This document shows, piece after piece, positions 18,382 to 30,698 of a stretch of DNA of 64,000 nucleotides. The stretch comes from Granulicella sp. (GTDB lineage: Bacteria > Acidobacteriota > Terriglobia > Terriglobales > Acidobacteriaceae). How positions within the stretch are numbered: the stretch's first letter is position 1; each line of letters begins with the position of its first letter. Made by a program: the position numbers and the translations under genes. Location of the stretch: assembly GCA_025408425.1 (NCBI GenBank), contig JANXYX010000003.1:62001-126000 (forward strand), given 5' to 3'. The notes beneath the pieces were generated by a model. That model was not told the DNA's origin, made no database searches, and saw only the letters and a program-made list of their open reading frames with translations.

Positions 18382-19704
18382 GTGATTTCTCGACGTCAAT
18401 TTCTCGATACGCTTGCGGTTGGGTCTGCAGGCTTAGCCATTGGATCAACAGCTAAGAGCTACGCCCAGATTCTTGGAGCAAATGATCGCGTCAACTTCGC
18501 GATTATCGGACTCAACGGTCGCGCCTATGCCCACCTCTCTGCGCTGAAGGCGAATCAGAAGACCTCCAGGATCACCCACGTCGTTGATGTGGACAGCACC
18601 ATCCTCCAGAAGTACGCGGGAGCAGTCCAAAAGGAGTTGGGCTATACCCCTACCACCGACAAGGACTTCCGCAAGATGCTGCAGTCGAAGGATGTCGATG
18701 CCATTACTGTCGCTACTCCAGAGCATTGGCATACCCCCATGGCCATTGCTGGTCTGCAAGCCGGCAAAAACGTCTACGTGGAGAAGCCCTGCAGCCACAA
18801 TCCCCACGAGGGAGAGTTGCTTGTCCAGGCCAGGGATAAATATGGAAAGCTTGTCCAGATGGGCAGCCAGCAGCGCTCGTCGCCCCACACCATCGAGATT
18901 ATCGACAAGATTCACAACGGACTTATCGGTCGCGCCTACTTCGCCAAAGCTTGGTATGTGAACAACCGTAAGTCCATTGGCATCGGTAAAGAGATTCCCG
19001 TCCCTGCAACTCTGGACTGGGAACTCTGGCAGGGGCCGGCCCCACGCCGTGCGTATAAGGACAACGTCCACCCCTACAACTGGCATTGGTTCAAGCTCTA
19101 TGGCACCGGCGAAAGCCTTAACAACGGAACCCACGAAGTGGATGTCTGCCGCTGGGCGCTGGGCGTCGATTTCCCCAAGACCGTCACCGCATCCGGTGGC
19201 CGCTATCAATTCAAGGACGACTGGCAGTTCTACGACACGCTGGTCACCAGCTTCGAGTATGACGACAAGATGATCTCCTGGGATGGCCGTAGCTGCCAGG
19301 GCATGAGGCTCTACGACCGCGAACGTGGCTCCGTCATCATGGGAACCAATGGCTCAGTCCTGATCGATCGCGACGGTTACGAGGTCTACGACCATAGCGG
19401 CAAGAAGTCAGACGAGTTCAAGGTCAATACGGCGAAGACATCCTCAGCCGACCTTACCGGCCGAGATTCCATGACCGACCTGCACTTCGCAAACTTCATC
19501 GCCGGCATTCAATCCGGCCAGAAGCTTCACGCCCCCATCGAGGTCGGCAACGTATCCGTCACCATGCTGCAACTTTCCAACATCGCATGGGAGCTGAATC
19601 GGGAACTCAAGCTCAATCAGAAGACAGGTCATATCCTCGACGACCCCAAGGCCCAGCAGATGAGAACCCGCGAGTATGAAAAGGGATGGGAACTCAAAAT
19701 CTGA
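18382..19704 (+). CDS. Tat-exported Gfo/Idh/MocA-family oxidoreductase
   Basis: 440 residues from GTG 18382, with AAGGGGTG upstream. A twin-arginine signal (SRRQFLD, residues 3-9) precedes a Rossmann domain (NFAIIGLNGRAYAHL; family members more often show G-x-G-x-x-G) and the family's E-K-P motif (NVYVEKPCSHN). The C-terminal domain carries NNGTHEVDVCRWALG, with the conserved histidine of dehydratase/oxidoreductase members. Exported members in Acidobacteria and Bacteroidetes act on sugars or glycosides with bound NAD(P), some as GH109-like glycosidases. It probably processes the same sugar as its neighbours in the periplasm. Confidence 0.87.
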   Translation: MISRRQFLDTLAVGSAGLAIGSTAKSYAQILGANDRVNFAIIGLNGRAYAHLSALKANQKTSRITHVVDVDSTILQKYAGAVQKELGYTPTTDKDFRKMLQSKDVDAITVATPEHWHTPMAIAGLQAGKNVYVEKPCSHNPHEGELLVQARDKYGKLVQMGSQQRSSPHTIEIIDKIHNGLIGRAYFAKAWYVNNRKSIGIGKEIPVPATLDWELWQGPAPRRAYKDNVHPYNWHWFKLYGTGESLNNGTHEVDVCRWALGVDFPKTVTASGGRYQFKDDWQFYDTLVTSFEYDDKMISWDGRSCQGMRLYDRERGSVIMGTNGSVLIDRDGYEVYDHSGKKSDEFKVNTAKTSSADLTGRDSMTDLHFANFIAGIQSGQKLHAPIEVGNVSVTMLQLSNIAWELNRELKLNQKTGHILDDPKAQQMRTREYEKGWELKI

Positions 19705-19724
19705 TTTGTGCGCTTAACAAGAAG

Positions 19725-19767
19725 AGGCCCGCCATCCGATATTTCATCGATGTCGGGCCTTCATCTT
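19725..19767. terminator. Terminator between convergent genes
   Basis: AGGCCCG (19725-19731) pairs with CGGGCCT (19754-19760), extended inward by CAT/ATG and CGAT/ATCG, then TCATCTTTT on the plus strand. It lies between the stops of two convergent genes and may work in both directions. Confidence 0.65.
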
Positions 19768-20622
19768 TTAAGCTACTGTGTTCGTCAACGTCCCAATCTG
19801 ATCGATGGTGATCCGAATCTCATCGCCACTCGCCAGCGTAAACGAATCCGGTGGCACAACGCCTGTGCCCGTCATTAGAAAACATCCTTGGGGAAAGCTG
19901 TTATCGCGATACAGATAGCTCACCAGTACCTCAGGCTCACGCTTCAATTCCGCTAGAGAAGTCGCCCCGGAAAAAGCAATCGCCCCATCTCGCACAATCT
20001 CAATTGCGATGCCAGTCTCAACCGGCAGAGCGCTGCGGCTCACGAAGATGCAGGGACCAAGCGCGCAACTCGCGTCATAGACCTTTGCCTGCGGAAGGTA
20101 CAGCGGATTTTCCCCTTCGATATCCCGAGAGCTCATATCGTTGCCGGCGGTATAGCCAAGGATTCTGCCCTTGGGGCTGATCAGCAGAGTCATCTCCGGC
20201 TCCGGAACAGACCACGTTGCATCGCTGCGAATCTTTACCTTACCGTTGGGACCAACCACGCGTCGCCCCGTCGCCTTGAAGAACAGCTCAGGCCGCGGAG
20301 CCGAGTACACACGATCATAGAAGTCTCCACCGCCTGCATCCTTCGACTCCTCAATCCGTGCACTACGGCTGCGGTAGTACGTTACGCCCGCAGCCCAAAC
20401 CTCTTGGCTTTCGATCGGCGCTAAAATCGCAGCTTCGGAAAAGTCATGCGCAACGACGCCTCGCTCCACTACCGAGCGGCAGTAGTCGTATAAGTCCTCA
20501 CGAGTTACCAGGCCATCCCATGAGCTGTCTTCGACGCGGTAGTGCGCGCCCTCATTTGCAATGTAGTTCCCGTTCTGTGTCCGGTAAAGTCTCACCTGTT
20601 CAAACTCCTCTCCTAACATCAA
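19768..20622 (-). CDS. 2-keto-3-deoxy-pentonate dehydratase (FAH family)
   Basis: 284 residues. The C-terminal FAH fold shows metal-ligand glutamates in [10 protein letters not shown] and the strongly conserved [20 protein letters not shown], which I associate with 2-dehydro-3-deoxy-D-arabinonate dehydratases. These convert 2-keto-3-deoxy-D-pentonate to 2,5-dioxopentanoate. The gene is 13 bases downstream of a YjhG/YagF-type xylonate dehydratase, whose product is exactly this substrate, which strengthens the call. It is in the cytoplasm and part of an oxidative (Weimberg-type) pentose route. The next enzyme, a 2,5-dioxopentanoate dehydrogenase, is not in the window. Confidence 0.87.
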   Translation of the reverse strand: MMLGEEFEQVRLYRTQNGNYIANEGAHYRVEDSSWDGLVTREDLYDYCRSVVERGVVAHDFSEAAILAPIESQEVWAAGVTYYRSRSARIEESKDAGGGDFYDRVYSAPRPELFFKATGRRVVGPNGKVKIRSDATWSVPEPEMTLLISPKGRILGYTAGNDMSSRDIEGENPLYLPQAKVYDASCALGPCIFVSRSALPVETGIAIEIVRDGAIAFSGATSLAELKREPEVLVSYLYRDNSFPQGCFLMTGTGVVPPDSFTLASGDEIRITIDQIGTLTNTVA

Positions 20623-20635
20623 TTTCTATCTAACT

Positions 20636-22597
<1,962 letters not shown>

Positions 22598-22610
22598 TAA
22601 TCCCTACTCG

Positions 22611-23942
22611 CTAGATCTCATTCCCCTGAATCTCAGGCTTCGCACCGTCACTATCATCTACCACCTTAGCCGAACCACTCAGCCCCGGCCCAAACAGCAT
22701 CACCAATCCCGCAGCAATCAGCGACATCGACATCAACAAAAATCCTGCGCGCGAGTTTCCCGTCCGCGCCTGCAACTCCCCCACCACCCACGCGCCCAGA
22801 AAAGCCCCCAGCGCGCTTGCGCTGCTCACCAGTGCCATTACCTCCGCCGTTACATTGCGCGGCACAACCTCCGGAATAATTGCGAAGAACGGCCCATAGG
22901 ACGCATACATTGAGCCACCCGCCAGAATCAGGAAGCCGTAGGCGACCCAGAAACTATGCGCCGCAAATGTATAGGAACCCAGCAGCGCCACGGCCGAGAA
23001 AATCAGAAACGGCCATACCCATACCCGTCGCCGCAGCGTCTTGTCCGACAAATACCCCACCACCAGCATCATCACTACAGCCAGCAAATATGGAATCGCA
23101 CTCAGCAGTCCTGTCGCCTCGATCCCCACCGCGCTGCCTGCGCGAATAATCGTTGGCAGCCACAAAATAAAGCCGTACAGCCCCACGCTCCAGAAGAAGT
23201 GCACCAACGTCAGCGACACCACCTCCGGCCGCACCAACGCCTTGCCGACACCCTCGATCGTTGGCAGCCCCGCCTGCTCCGCAGCAAGTTGGCCAGTCAG
23301 GTAAGCGCTCGCCTCCGGGCTCATCCACTTCGCCTTCTCCGGACTATCGCGCACCACTGCAAACCAGATAAACGCCCACACGATTGATGGCACGCCTTCC
23401 AACACAAACGTCATCTGCCACCCAAACGCGTGGATCAGATATCCCGTGATCGCCGACATCCAAAGCACCGTCGTCGGATTTCCCAGAATCAATATTGTAT
23501 TTGCTCGCGAACGCTCCGCCCGCGTAAACCAGCGCGTCAGCAGTAACAGCATCGCAGGAAAGATCAAGCTCTCAGCCACGCCCAGCAGCAGGCGATCGAC
23601 TGCAAGCAACCAGAAATTGTGAATGACTCCAGTCAGTGCCGCCAGTGTTCCCCACAGCATCAGCGCGTAGAAGATCAGTCGGCTCGCGTTTCGCCGTCGA
23701 GCATACGCAACGGCCGGCAACTGAAAAAGAAAATAGCCAAGAAAGAAAAGCGATCCCAGTAACGCCGACTGCGAACTGGTAATGTGCAGAGTCGCCGCCA
23801 GTCCGGCCGCCGCTCCAAAGCCATAGTTGGCGCGGTCAAGATACGCCAGACTATACGTCACAAATACCGCGGGCATCAGGTAAAGCCACCGCTCTCGCAG
23901 TCCTTTGCTTGCCCCGCCAGCGCGGTATTCGGTCTTATCCAT
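22611..23942 (-). CDS. MFS sugar-acid transporter (ACS family)
   Basis: 443 residues if started at ATG 23942, where AGCAGGAA lies immediately upstream; an open frame extends to TTG 24020. Twelve hydrophobic segments are visible, with the anion:cation symporter family features (AYLDRANYGFGAAAGL in the first span and loop, LFFLGYFLFQLPAVAYARRR in the second). ACS members bring hexuronates, aldonates and related acids across the inner membrane with protons or sodium. Position ahead of the xylonate dehydratase suggests pentonate or sugar-acid import. It is divergent from purU. Confidence 0.85.
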   Translation of the reverse strand: MDKTEYRAGGASKGLRERWLYLMPAVFVTYSLAYLDRANYGFGAAAGLAATLHITSSQSALLGSLFFLGYFLFQLPAVAYARRRNASRLIFYALMLWGTLAALTGVIHNFWLLAVDRLLLGVAESLIFPAMLLLLTRWFTRAERSRANTILILGNPTTVLWMSAITGYLIHAFGWQMTFVLEGVPSIVWAFIWFAVVRDSPEKAKWMSPEASAYLTGQLAAEQAGLPTIEGVGKALVRPEVVSLTLVHFFWSVGLYGFILWLPTIIRAGSAVGIEATGLLSAIPYLLAVVMMLVVGYLSDKTLRRRVWVWPFLIFSAVALLGSYTFAAHSFWVAYGFLILAGGSMYASYGPFFAIIPEVVPRNVTAEVMALVSSASALGAFLGAWVVGELQARTGNSRAGFLLMSMSLIAAGLVMLFGPGLSGSAKVVDDSDGAKPEIQGNEI

Positions 23943-24103
23943 TTCCTGCTCGATTTCTGGCAAGTACGGTACTCCAGACGGCACTTCAACGATGCACAAG
24001 AGTATCGCTTTATGCATCAACCCTTGTCGAGAGATCGCGGAAACACAGAGGGTTTCCGGCTAAACTGGTACCGTCATCTTTTTGAAAGCCTCATCGCCCA
24101 TCC

Positions 24104-24958
24104 ATGCTAAAAACCGCAATCCTCTTGATCGATTGTCCTGACCGCAAGGGCATCGTTGCCGCCATCGCCAACTTCCTCGTCCATCACGACGCCAATATCC
24201 TGCACGCCGACCAGCATCAGGACATCGACCTCGCTCTCTTCTTCATGCGCGTCGAATTTACGCTGGACGACACCCGCTGCAGCGAACAGCACTTCCGCTC
24301 CACCTTTGCTCCCCTCGCCGAAGAGTTCCAGATGGACTGGCGCCTGAACTACACTGACGTCCCTCAGAACGTCGCCATCTTCGTCTCCAGTTACCTCCAT
24401 TGTCTCGCCGATCTCCTGCACCGCCAGCAGACCGGCGAGTTCAATTGCAACCTGTCCCTGATCATCAGTAACCATCCCAGCGCCCAGGCTCTGGCCGACT
24501 TCCATCAAGTCCCCTTCCACTACTTGCCCGTTACAGCCTCCACCAAGGCTTACGTCGAGGCAAAGCAGTTGGAGCTACTCGCCGCCAACTCGATTGATCT
24601 GGTCGTCCTCGCCCGCTATATGCAGGTACTCTCGCCCCAGTTCGTCAACGCTTACCCTCGACGAATCATCAACGTCCACCACTCCTTCCTGCCAGCCTTC
24701 ACTGGAGCCCGCCCCTACCACGCCGCCTTCGCCCGCGGCGTCAAACTCATCGGTGCCACCAGCCACTATGTCACCGAAGTCCTGGACGAAGGCCCCATCA
24801 TCGAGCAGGACGTCGTCCGCGTCTCCCAGAACGACCAACTCTCCGGCCTCATGCAGAAAGGCCGAGATCTCGAGCGCCTCGTTCTCTCCCGCGCTGTCCG
24901 GTGGCATCTCGGTCACCGAATTCTCTGCTACGCCAACAAAACCGTAGTCTTCACCTGA
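24104..24958 (+). CDS. purU: Formyltetrahydrofolate deformylase
   Basis: 284 residues, matching PurU in length and order: an N-terminal ACT domain (about 1-85, LLIDCPDRKGIVAAIANFL) and a formyltransferase-like hydrolase domain with INVHHSFLPAFTGARPYHAAF, GATSHYVTEVLDEGPIIEQD and a C-terminal RAVRWHLGHR. It hydrolyses 10-formyltetrahydrofolate to formate and tetrahydrofolate, supplying formate for purine synthesis and balancing the one-carbon pool; family members are controlled by methionine and glycine through the ACT domain. It stands alone, divergent from the MFS gene. Confidence 0.95.
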   Translation: MLKTAILLIDCPDRKGIVAAIANFLVHHDANILHADQHQDIDLALFFMRVEFTLDDTRCSEQHFRSTFAPLAEEFQMDWRLNYTDVPQNVAIFVSSYLHCLADLLHRQQTGEFNCNLSLIISNHPSAQALADFHQVPFHYLPVTASTKAYVEAKQLELLAANSIDLVVLARYMQVLSPQFVNAYPRRIINVHHSFLPAFTGARPYHAAFARGVKLIGATSHYVTEVLDEGPIIEQDVVRVSQNDQLSGLMQKGRDLERLVLSRAVRWHLGHRILCYANKTVVFT

Positions 24959-25124
24959 TCTCCTTGAAGCCTTGCCCGTGCAGCGCGGTCAGTGCGCGCC
25001 CTATTCTCACGCCAAATCGAGCAATAGGCTAGCCAGTATTGGCCCAAACGATTAGAGTTATCAGTCAACCAAACAATCCGCCGCGTATCGTAGCAAACGT
25101 TTACCGGTCCACTGGAGATTTCGC

Positions 25125-27029
25125 TTGAACTTTAATTTTCGGAAGCAGTTCGCCTCACTCACCCTCCTCTTCGCAGCCACCGCTGCCATCTCGCAATCCC
25201 CACAGCCCGTCACCCTCTCCGCCGATCTCCACCAGGTCAAAGGCAGCGTCAGCCCCACACTCTACGGCATTATGACCGAGGAGATTAACTTCTCCTACGA
25301 TGGCGGCCTCTACGCCGAACTCGTCCGCAACCGAACCTTCCAGGACAACAACAATAACCCGCAGCACTGGTTCATCCACGAGGGCGCCGCCCCCGATGCC
25401 ACCATGCAGATCGACCACACCGCCGGCCCAAGCGCGGCACTGCCACTCAGCCTGAAACTCACCGTTCCCACTGCCAGCACCAAAGACGCCCCCGGCATCG
25501 AGAACGAAGGCTTCTGGGGAATCCCCATCCGCCCGAAGACCAAATACACCGGCTCCTTCTACGCCAAGACAGACAGTGCCGGCCCCATTACCATCAGCAT
25601 CGTCAACAACGAATCCGCCAAAGTCCTCGCGTCCACCCAGACGGCAATCAGCGGCGACTGGAAGAAGTATGACTTCACCCTCACATCAGGTGTCGCTCCC
25701 GTCTCAGCCAACAATCGTATTCGCCTCGCCGCAGGTAAAACCGGAACCGTCTGGTTCAGCCTCATCTCCCTCTTTCCCCCCACCTATCACGATCGCGTCA
25801 ACGGCAACCGCCCCGATCTCATGGAGAAATTGGCAGCCATGAAGCCCACCTTCCTGCGCTTCCCCGGTGGCAACTACCTCGAAGGCGATCACATCAACGA
25901 GCGCTACGAGTGGAAGAAGACCATTGGATCGCTCGTCGACCGCCCCACCCACCCCAGCCCCTGGCGCTATCACTCCTCCGACGGCATGGGGCTGCTGGAA
26001 TTCCTCTACTGGTGTGAAGACCTGAAAATTCAGCCGGTCCTTGCCGTATACGCCGGCTACTCCATGCGGCAGGAGTTTGTGAAGCCTGGCCCAGACCTCG
26101 ACCCTTATCTCGCCGACGCCCTTGATGAAATCGAATACGTCACCGGCAGCACCGCCACCAAGTGGGGCGCACAACGTGCCAAGGACGGTCACCCCGCTCC
26201 CTTCAAACTTACTTATGTTGAGATCGGCAACGAAGACTGGTTCGATAAATCTGGCAGCTACGAAGGTCGTTACGCCCAGTACTACAAGGGCATCAAAGCG
26301 AAGTACCCTGAGCTTCAACTCATCGCCACAATGCCGCTCAAGGAGATGAAGCCCGACGTCGTCGATGACCACTACTACCGCACTGCCAAGCAGTTCTACG
26401 ACGATGTCCATCACTACGACAACATCGACCGTAACGGCCCCAAGATCTTTGTCGGAGAGTGGGCCACCCGCGAAGGCACCCCCACCCCCAACTTCGGTTC
26501 AGCCCTCGGCGACGCAGCCTGGATGACCGGCATGGAAAAGAACTCCGACCTCGTTATCATGGCCGGCTATGCTCCACTGCTCGTCAACGTCAACCCCGGC
26601 GGCATGCAGTGGGAGACTGACCTTATCGGTTACGACGTCCTTACCAGCTATGGCTCGCCAGCATATTACGCTCAGGTCATGTTTGACGGACACGTCGGCG
26701 ACCAGATCATCACTGCTAAGCTCGACGGCACCGCTCCTCGCCTCTTCTACTCCGTAACTCGCAGCTCCACCAGCGGAACGGTTTACCTCAAGCTCGTCAA
26801 CGCAGCCTCCAGCCCGCAGTCCGTCACGATCGATCTGCAGGGTGCTCCTACCGTATCCAAAGCCGCTAAGCTCATCTCCCTTAGCGCTAAAACACCAGCG
26901 GCCACTAACTCCATCACCGCTCCAAACAACATCGTTCCCGTTGAAAGCACCATCGCGACGGCCTCCAGCCACTTCACCCATACCCTGCCTGCATACTCGA
27001 TTCAGATCATCGAATTGAAGACAAAGTAG
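25125..27029 (+). CDS. Secreted alpha-L-arabinofuranosidase (GH51)
   Basis: 634 residues from TTG 25125; TGGAG lies 8 bases upstream and the start gives a good signal peptide (to AAISQS). An N-terminal carbohydrate-binding-like beta region (about 70-220) precedes the GH51 barrel. The acid/base is Glu370 in VEIGNED and the nucleophile Glu445 in VGEWATRE. A C-terminal beta domain ends IQIIELKTK. The family retains configuration and removes arabinose side chains from arabinan and arabinoxylan. It is followed by a terminator, then a secreted esterase that may act on the same polymers. Confidence 0.92.
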   Translation: MNFNFRKQFASLTLLFAATAAISQSPQPVTLSADLHQVKGSVSPTLYGIMTEEINFSYDGGLYAELVRNRTFQDNNNNPQHWFIHEGAAPDATMQIDHTAGPSAALPLSLKLTVPTASTKDAPGIENEGFWGIPIRPKTKYTGSFYAKTDSAGPITISIVNNESAKVLASTQTAISGDWKKYDFTLTSGVAPVSANNRIRLAAGKTGTVWFSLISLFPPTYHDRVNGNRPDLMEKLAAMKPTFLRFPGGNYLEGDHINERYEWKKTIGSLVDRPTHPSPWRYHSSDGMGLLEFLYWCEDLKIQPVLAVYAGYSMRQEFVKPGPDLDPYLADALDEIEYVTGSTATKWGAQRAKDGHPAPFKLTYVEIGNEDWFDKSGSYEGRYAQYYKGIKAKYPELQLIATMPLKEMKPDVVDDHYYRTAKQFYDDVHHYDNIDRNGPKIFVGEWATREGTPTPNFGSALGDAAWMTGMEKNSDLVIMAGYAPLLVNVNPGGMQWETDLIGYDVLTSYGSPAYYAQVMFDGHVGDQIITAKLDGTAPRLFYSVTRSSTSGTVYLKLVNAASSPQSVTIDLQGAPTVSKAAKLISLSAKTPAATNSITAPNNIVPVESTIATASSHFTHTLPAYSIQIIELKTK

Positions 27030-27033
27030 TAGC

Positions 27034-27071
27034 ATGGGCGTGTCCCAAATCAGGGGCACGCCCATATTTTT
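27034..27071 (+). terminator. Intrinsic terminator after the GH51 gene
   Basis: ATGGGCGTG-T-CCC pairs with GGG-G-CACGCCCAT (27034-27065), 6-base loop, followed by a run of five T at 27067-27071. Good rho-independent form. Confidence 0.8.
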
Positions 27072-27098
27072 CACTCCACGGCCAGATGGCAGGTTGTC

Positions 27099-28430
27099 AT
27101 GAAAAAGCTACTTAGTTTGTTACTCATTCTTTCTGTACCCGTTTTTGCGGCAGAAAAGAAAACCGCTTCCGACCTCATTGAACTGGCGCGAACCCACAGC
27201 CCTGCCCTCGCGGACGCCATCGCAGCTACCTTCTCGACAAAGGACCTCGAAGCAGGCACTGCCTGGGCGGGCCAGGGCGCTGCATTCTTCTTTGCCACCA
27301 AAGCCCCTTCCACCCCTACGCTGCTGATCGACGACCAGCCCGAGCCACCTATGCAACAACTGGCCGGCACCGGCCTCTACTACGCCACGGCGCAACTCAA
27401 GACCAGCACCCTCCACGCTTTTCACTACTCCATCGCGGGCACCAGCTTCGGCGGCAGTCTGGACCTCCCCGCCCTCGGCCTGGACTCCTATCTCAAGCCC
27501 GGCGTCCCCTCAGGCACCCTGTCTGAAAAACTCGTACACACCAGCAAAATCTACGACGGCATGAAGTCCGACTACTGGATCTACGTCCCCGCCCAGTACG
27601 ATCCCCACACTCCCGCCGCTCTCATGGTCTTCCAGGACGGCCAGGGCTACATCAATCGCTCCGGCAACAACCCAGCCCTCAACGTAATCGATAACCTCAT
27701 AGCGCAGAAAAAGATTCCCGTCATGATCGTCGTCTTCATCAACCCCGGCGACGTCACGGACACCCCCGGCACGCCCACCTACAAATTCGTCAGCGCCTAC
27801 TCTGAAAAGTGGCACCGCACCCTCAAAGACTCCATGCGCAGCACCCTCTACGACACCGTCAGCGACCGCTACGACCGCTTCCTTCGCGACGAAATCCTCT
27901 CCGACGTCGAATCAAAGTACAACATCCGCAAAGACGCCTACAGCCGTGCCATCACTGGCCTCTCCTCCGGCGGCATCTGCTCCTTCAACGCCGCTTGGCA
28001 GATGCCCGACCAGTTCAGCCGCGTCATCACCTGGATCGGCAGCTTCACCGCCATCCAGTGGAAGGAAGATCCGCAGAACTCCGATGGCGGCGAGGACTAT
28101 CCCGAGAAAATCCTTCGCGAATCCCATCGCAACATCCGAGTCTGGCTACAAGACGGCTCCAACGATCAAGAGAACGACCGCTACGGTAGCTGGCCGCTCG
28201 CCAACATCCGCATGGCCAACGCACTCAAGCTCAAGGACTACGACTTCCACTTCAGCTTCGGCAAAGGCACCCACAACAACGGTCATGGTGCAGCCGAGTT
28301 CCCCGAAGAACTAACCTGGCTCTGGCGCGACTACGACCCCAGCAAAACAGAACAGACCTACGCAATCGATCCCGCAGAAAAATTCAAACCACTCTTCCGC
28401 GTCACAATCACCAATCGCGATGCTCACTAG
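27099..28430 (+). CDS. Secreted esterase, enterochelin/feruloyl esterase-like
   Basis: 443 residues. A signal peptide (1-18) precedes a short N-terminal domain and an esterase D-type alpha/beta hydrolase (from about 145). The nucleophile is Ser289 in GLSSGG and the likely catalytic histidine lies in KGTHNNGHG near residue 400. Esterase D relatives include feruloyl and acetylxylan esterases of CE1, and the preceding GH51 supports action on esterified arabinoxylan. The stop codon interlocks with that of hisF on the other strand (CTAG 28427-28430), so the two genes share four bases. Confidence 0.8.
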   Translation: MKKLLSLLLILSVPVFAAEKKTASDLIELARTHSPALADAIAATFSTKDLEAGTAWAGQGAAFFFATKAPSTPTLLIDDQPEPPMQQLAGTGLYYATAQLKTSTLHAFHYSIAGTSFGGSLDLPALGLDSYLKPGVPSGTLSEKLVHTSKIYDGMKSDYWIYVPAQYDPHTPAALMVFQDGQGYINRSGNNPALNVIDNLIAQKKIPVMIVVFINPGDVTDTPGTPTYKFVSAYSEKWHRTLKDSMRSTLYDTVSDRYDRFLRDEILSDVESKYNIRKDAYSRAITGLSSGGICSFNAAWQMPDQFSRVITWIGSFTAIQWKEDPQNSDGGEDYPEKILRESHRNIRVWLQDGSNDQENDRYGSWPLANIRMANALKLKDYDFHFSFGKGTHNNGHGAAEFPEELTWLWRDYDPSKTEQTYAIDPAEKFKPLFRVTITNRDAH

Positions 28431-29206
28431 CAAGGCAGCCGGACCGAAACCCCTGCCCGCCGCAACTCCGCCTTCAACTCCCGAGAATCCGTCACCCCAA
28501 AGTGAAAGATGCTCGCAGCCAAGGCAGCGTCCGCCCGCCCGCGCCCGAACACCTCAGCAAAGTGTGCTGCTGTCCCCGCTCCACCACTCGCAATCACCGG
28601 AATCTGCACCGCCGCGCTCACCCGAGCCGTCAGTTCGCAATCAAACCCATTCCGCATCCCATCTGTATCCATACTCGTCAGCAGAATCTCTCCCGCCCCA
28701 CGCTGCTCCGCTTCTATGGCCCACTCCACCACTCGCAGCCCGGTAGCCTTGCGTCCGCCACTCACATACACCTCAGCCTCACCCACCGGATCAGCCGCAC
28801 CCGCAGCCCGCCGCGCATCAATCGCCACAATCACCGCCTGCGCCCCAAAGCTCCCGCCAATCTCTCCAATCAGCTCCGGCCGCGCAATCGCGCTTGAGTT
28901 GATGCTCACCTTGTCCGCGCCCGCATTAAACACCGCCGCCGCATCCTCAGCACTCCGGATCCCGCCGCCCACCGTAAACGGCACAAACAGCGTCGCCGCC
29001 GTCCGCTGCACCGTATCGATCAGCGTCCCGCGCCCCTCATGCGTCGCCGTAATATCCAGCAGCACAATCTCATCCGCCCCTCCCGCCGCATGCCGATGCG
29101 CCAACTCCGCCGGATCGCCGGCATCCACGATGTCCACAAACTGAACACCCTTCACCACACGCCCACCCCGAACATCCAAACAAGCAATAATCCGTTTCGT
29201 CAGCAT
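28427..29206 (-). CDS. hisF: Imidazole glycerol phosphate synthase, cyclase subunit
   Basis: 259 residues. The catalytic aspartates are in [13 protein letters not shown] and [13 protein letters not shown], and the phosphate loops in VGGGIRS and SGGAGT. HisF is the (beta/alpha)8 half of the HisFH complex: it uses ammonia from HisH to turn PRFAR into IGP and AICAR. It is the last gene of the minus-strand his operon, immediately after a small lipoyl-like gene rather than hisA. Confidence 0.97.
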   Translation of the reverse strand: MLTKRIIACLDVRGGRVVKGVQFVDIVDAGDPAELAHRHAAGGADEIVLLDITATHEGRGTLIDTVQRTAATLFVPFTVGGGIRSAEDAAAVFNAGADKVSINSSAIARPELIGEIGGSFGAQAVIVAIDARRAAGAADPVGEAEVYVSGGRKATGLRVVEWAIEAEQRGAGEILLTSMDTDGMRNGFDCELTARVSAAVQIPVIASGGAGTAAHFAEVFGRGRADAALAASIFHFGVTDSRELKAELRRAGVSVRLPC

Positions 29207-29488
29207 CTATCCAAGCCTCATCGGTACAACCGCCGGCACCGCAATCTCAGCACCCTCACAAACAATCCGAGCCAGCGAATCCCCATTCTCGACCACTGCT
29301 CCATGCTCCACAAACCACTCCACCAGCAACCCCTGCCGTGGCGCGGGCACATGGAAGTCCATCGCCCCATCCGTCACCGTGCAAACCGCCTGCCCCGTTC
29401 CCACCAGCGTTCCTGCCGGCACCAACTGCTGCACAAACGTGTACGACGGCTCTTCCGCTGCGATCTTCAACTCATACATAAATGGCAT
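29207..29488 (-). CDS. Lipoyl/biotinyl-like domain protein without the modified lysine
   Basis: 93 residues from ATG 29488, overlapping nothing but lying 2 bases after hisH and abutting hisF. The fold is that of a single biotinyl/lipoyl domain: QLVPAGTLVGTGQAVCTV, hairpin TDGAMDFHVPAPRQG, then LLVEWFVEHGAVVENGDSLARI. In true carriers the hairpin has the modified lysine (D-K-A or M-K-M); here the position is alanine (G-A-M-D), and the only lysine in the protein is residue 8. It therefore cannot be lipoylated or biotinylated at the usual place. Its tight position inside the his operon suggests a role tied to HisF/HisH, but that is a guess. Confidence 0.8.
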   Translation of the reverse strand: MPFMYELKIAAEEPSYTFVQQLVPAGTLVGTGQAVCTVTDGAMDFHVPAPRQGLLVEWFVEHGAVVENGDSLARIVCEGAEIAVPAVVPMRLG

Positions 29489-29490
29489 GG

Positions 29491-30099
29491 CTACAACTCC
29501 ACAAAGTTCTTCAAAATCTGTAAGCCCACGGCGCTCGACTTCTCCGGATGAAACTGCACACCCATCACATTCTCTCGCTCTACCGCACCAGTAAACGCCC
29601 CGCCATATTCTGTAACTGAAGCAGTTGCTTGTACCACCGGAGCCCGCCACGAGTGCGTGTAATAAACAAACCCACCCTCCGCAACGCCCCGCAGCAACCG
29701 CGAATCCGGACGCACCCGCTCCAGCGAGTTCCAACCCACATGCGGAGACTTCAACTCAGCACCCTCATACACAGCAGGGAAGCGCTCGCACATCCCCTCA
29801 AAGTGCCCCAGCCCCGCCACTCCCGGCGCCTCGGTCGATCCCTCAAACAACCACTGCAACCCAACACAAATCCCCAGGAACCAAGTACCCTTAGCCACAC
29901 TCTCCCGCACCGCCTCGGTCAACCCAAGCTCCGTCAGCAACTGCGTAGCCTGAAAGTGGCCCACCCCCGGCAGCACCACCTTCGTAGCCCGGCGCACCAC
30001 CTCAGGGTCCTGCGTCACCAGCGTCCCGGCCCCCAGATACTTCAGCGCCTTCACCACACTAGTCAGATTCCCCGCCTTGTAATCAATTACCGCGATCAC
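29491..30099 (-). CDS. hisH: Imidazole glycerol phosphate synthase, glutamine amidotransferase subunit
   Basis: 202 residues, GTG start at 30099 overlapping the hisB stop (GTGA). Class I amidotransferase: the nucleophile cysteine in [15 protein letters not shown], the histidine-glutamate pair in [10 protein letters not shown]. HisH hydrolyses glutamine and channels ammonia to HisF. Adjacent genes are hisB upstream and the lipoyl-like gene downstream. Confidence 0.97.
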   Translation of the reverse strand: MIAVIDYKAGNLTSVVKALKYLGAGTLVTQDPEVVRRATKVVLPGVGHFQATQLLTELGLTEAVRESVAKGTWFLGICVGLQWLFEGSTEAPGVAGLGHFEGMCERFPAVYEGAELKSPHVGWNSLERVRPDSRLLRGVAEGGFVYYTHSWRAPVVQATASVTEYGGAFTGAVERENVMGVQFHPEKSSAVGLQILKNFVEL

Positions 30100-30698
30100 A
30101 GTAGCCCCTTCGTACTAGGCAGCATCTCCCGCATCCGTTCATCCCGCGAACAAGCTCCGCGCAGCGCCCTGGCAAACGCCTTGAAGATCGCCTCAATCTT
30201 GTGATGATTGCTCCGCCCATACATCGTCTTCACATGCACATTCGCCTTCGCCCCCCGCGCAAACCCATCGAAGAAGTCAGCCAGCAACTCACTCTGGAAG
30301 TCCCCAACCAGCCGCACCTTCACCTTGTCATCAACGACATAAGCCACCCGCCCGCTCAAATCCACAGCAGCCACAGCCAGCGTCTCATCCATCGCCATCA
30401 CAAAATACCCAGCGCGCATGATTCCCTTCTTATCGCCCAGCGCCTTGTTGAAGGCCTCGCCCAGCGCAATCCCGACATCCTCCACCGTATGGTGCTGGTC
30501 CACATCCAGATCGCCCGTACACGTCAACGTCAGGTCAAACCCACCATGCCGCGTAAACAACTCCAGCATATGATCGAAGAACCGAATCCCCGTCGACACC
30601 TTATAAACGCCCTGCCCATCGATCACCAGCTTCAACGCAATCTGCGTCTCCGTCGTACTCCGCTTGATCGTTCCTGTCCGTACCTTCGCACTAGCCAT
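30096..30698 (-). CDS. hisB: Imidazoleglycerol-phosphate dehydratase
   Basis: 200 residues from ATG 30698, which overlaps the end of hisC by 8 bases; this fits the usual length better than the upstream frame start at 30713. The family's two histidine-rich metal sites are seen in [26 protein letters not shown] and [14 protein letters not shown]. It is the monofunctional type without the histidinol-phosphatase domain. It dehydrates IGP to imidazole acetol phosphate using manganese. The phosphatase for histidinol phosphate is not seen in this operon. Confidence 0.97.
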   Translation of the reverse strand: MASAKVRTGTIKRSTTETQIALKLVIDGQGVYKVSTGIRFFDHMLELFTRHGGFDLTLTCTGDLDVDQHHTVEDVGIALGEAFNKALGDKKGIMRAGYFVMAMDETLAVAAVDLSGRVAYVVDDKVKVRLVGDFQSELLADFFDGFARGAKANVHVKTMYGRSNHHKIEAIFKAFARALRGACSRDERMREMLPSTKGLL

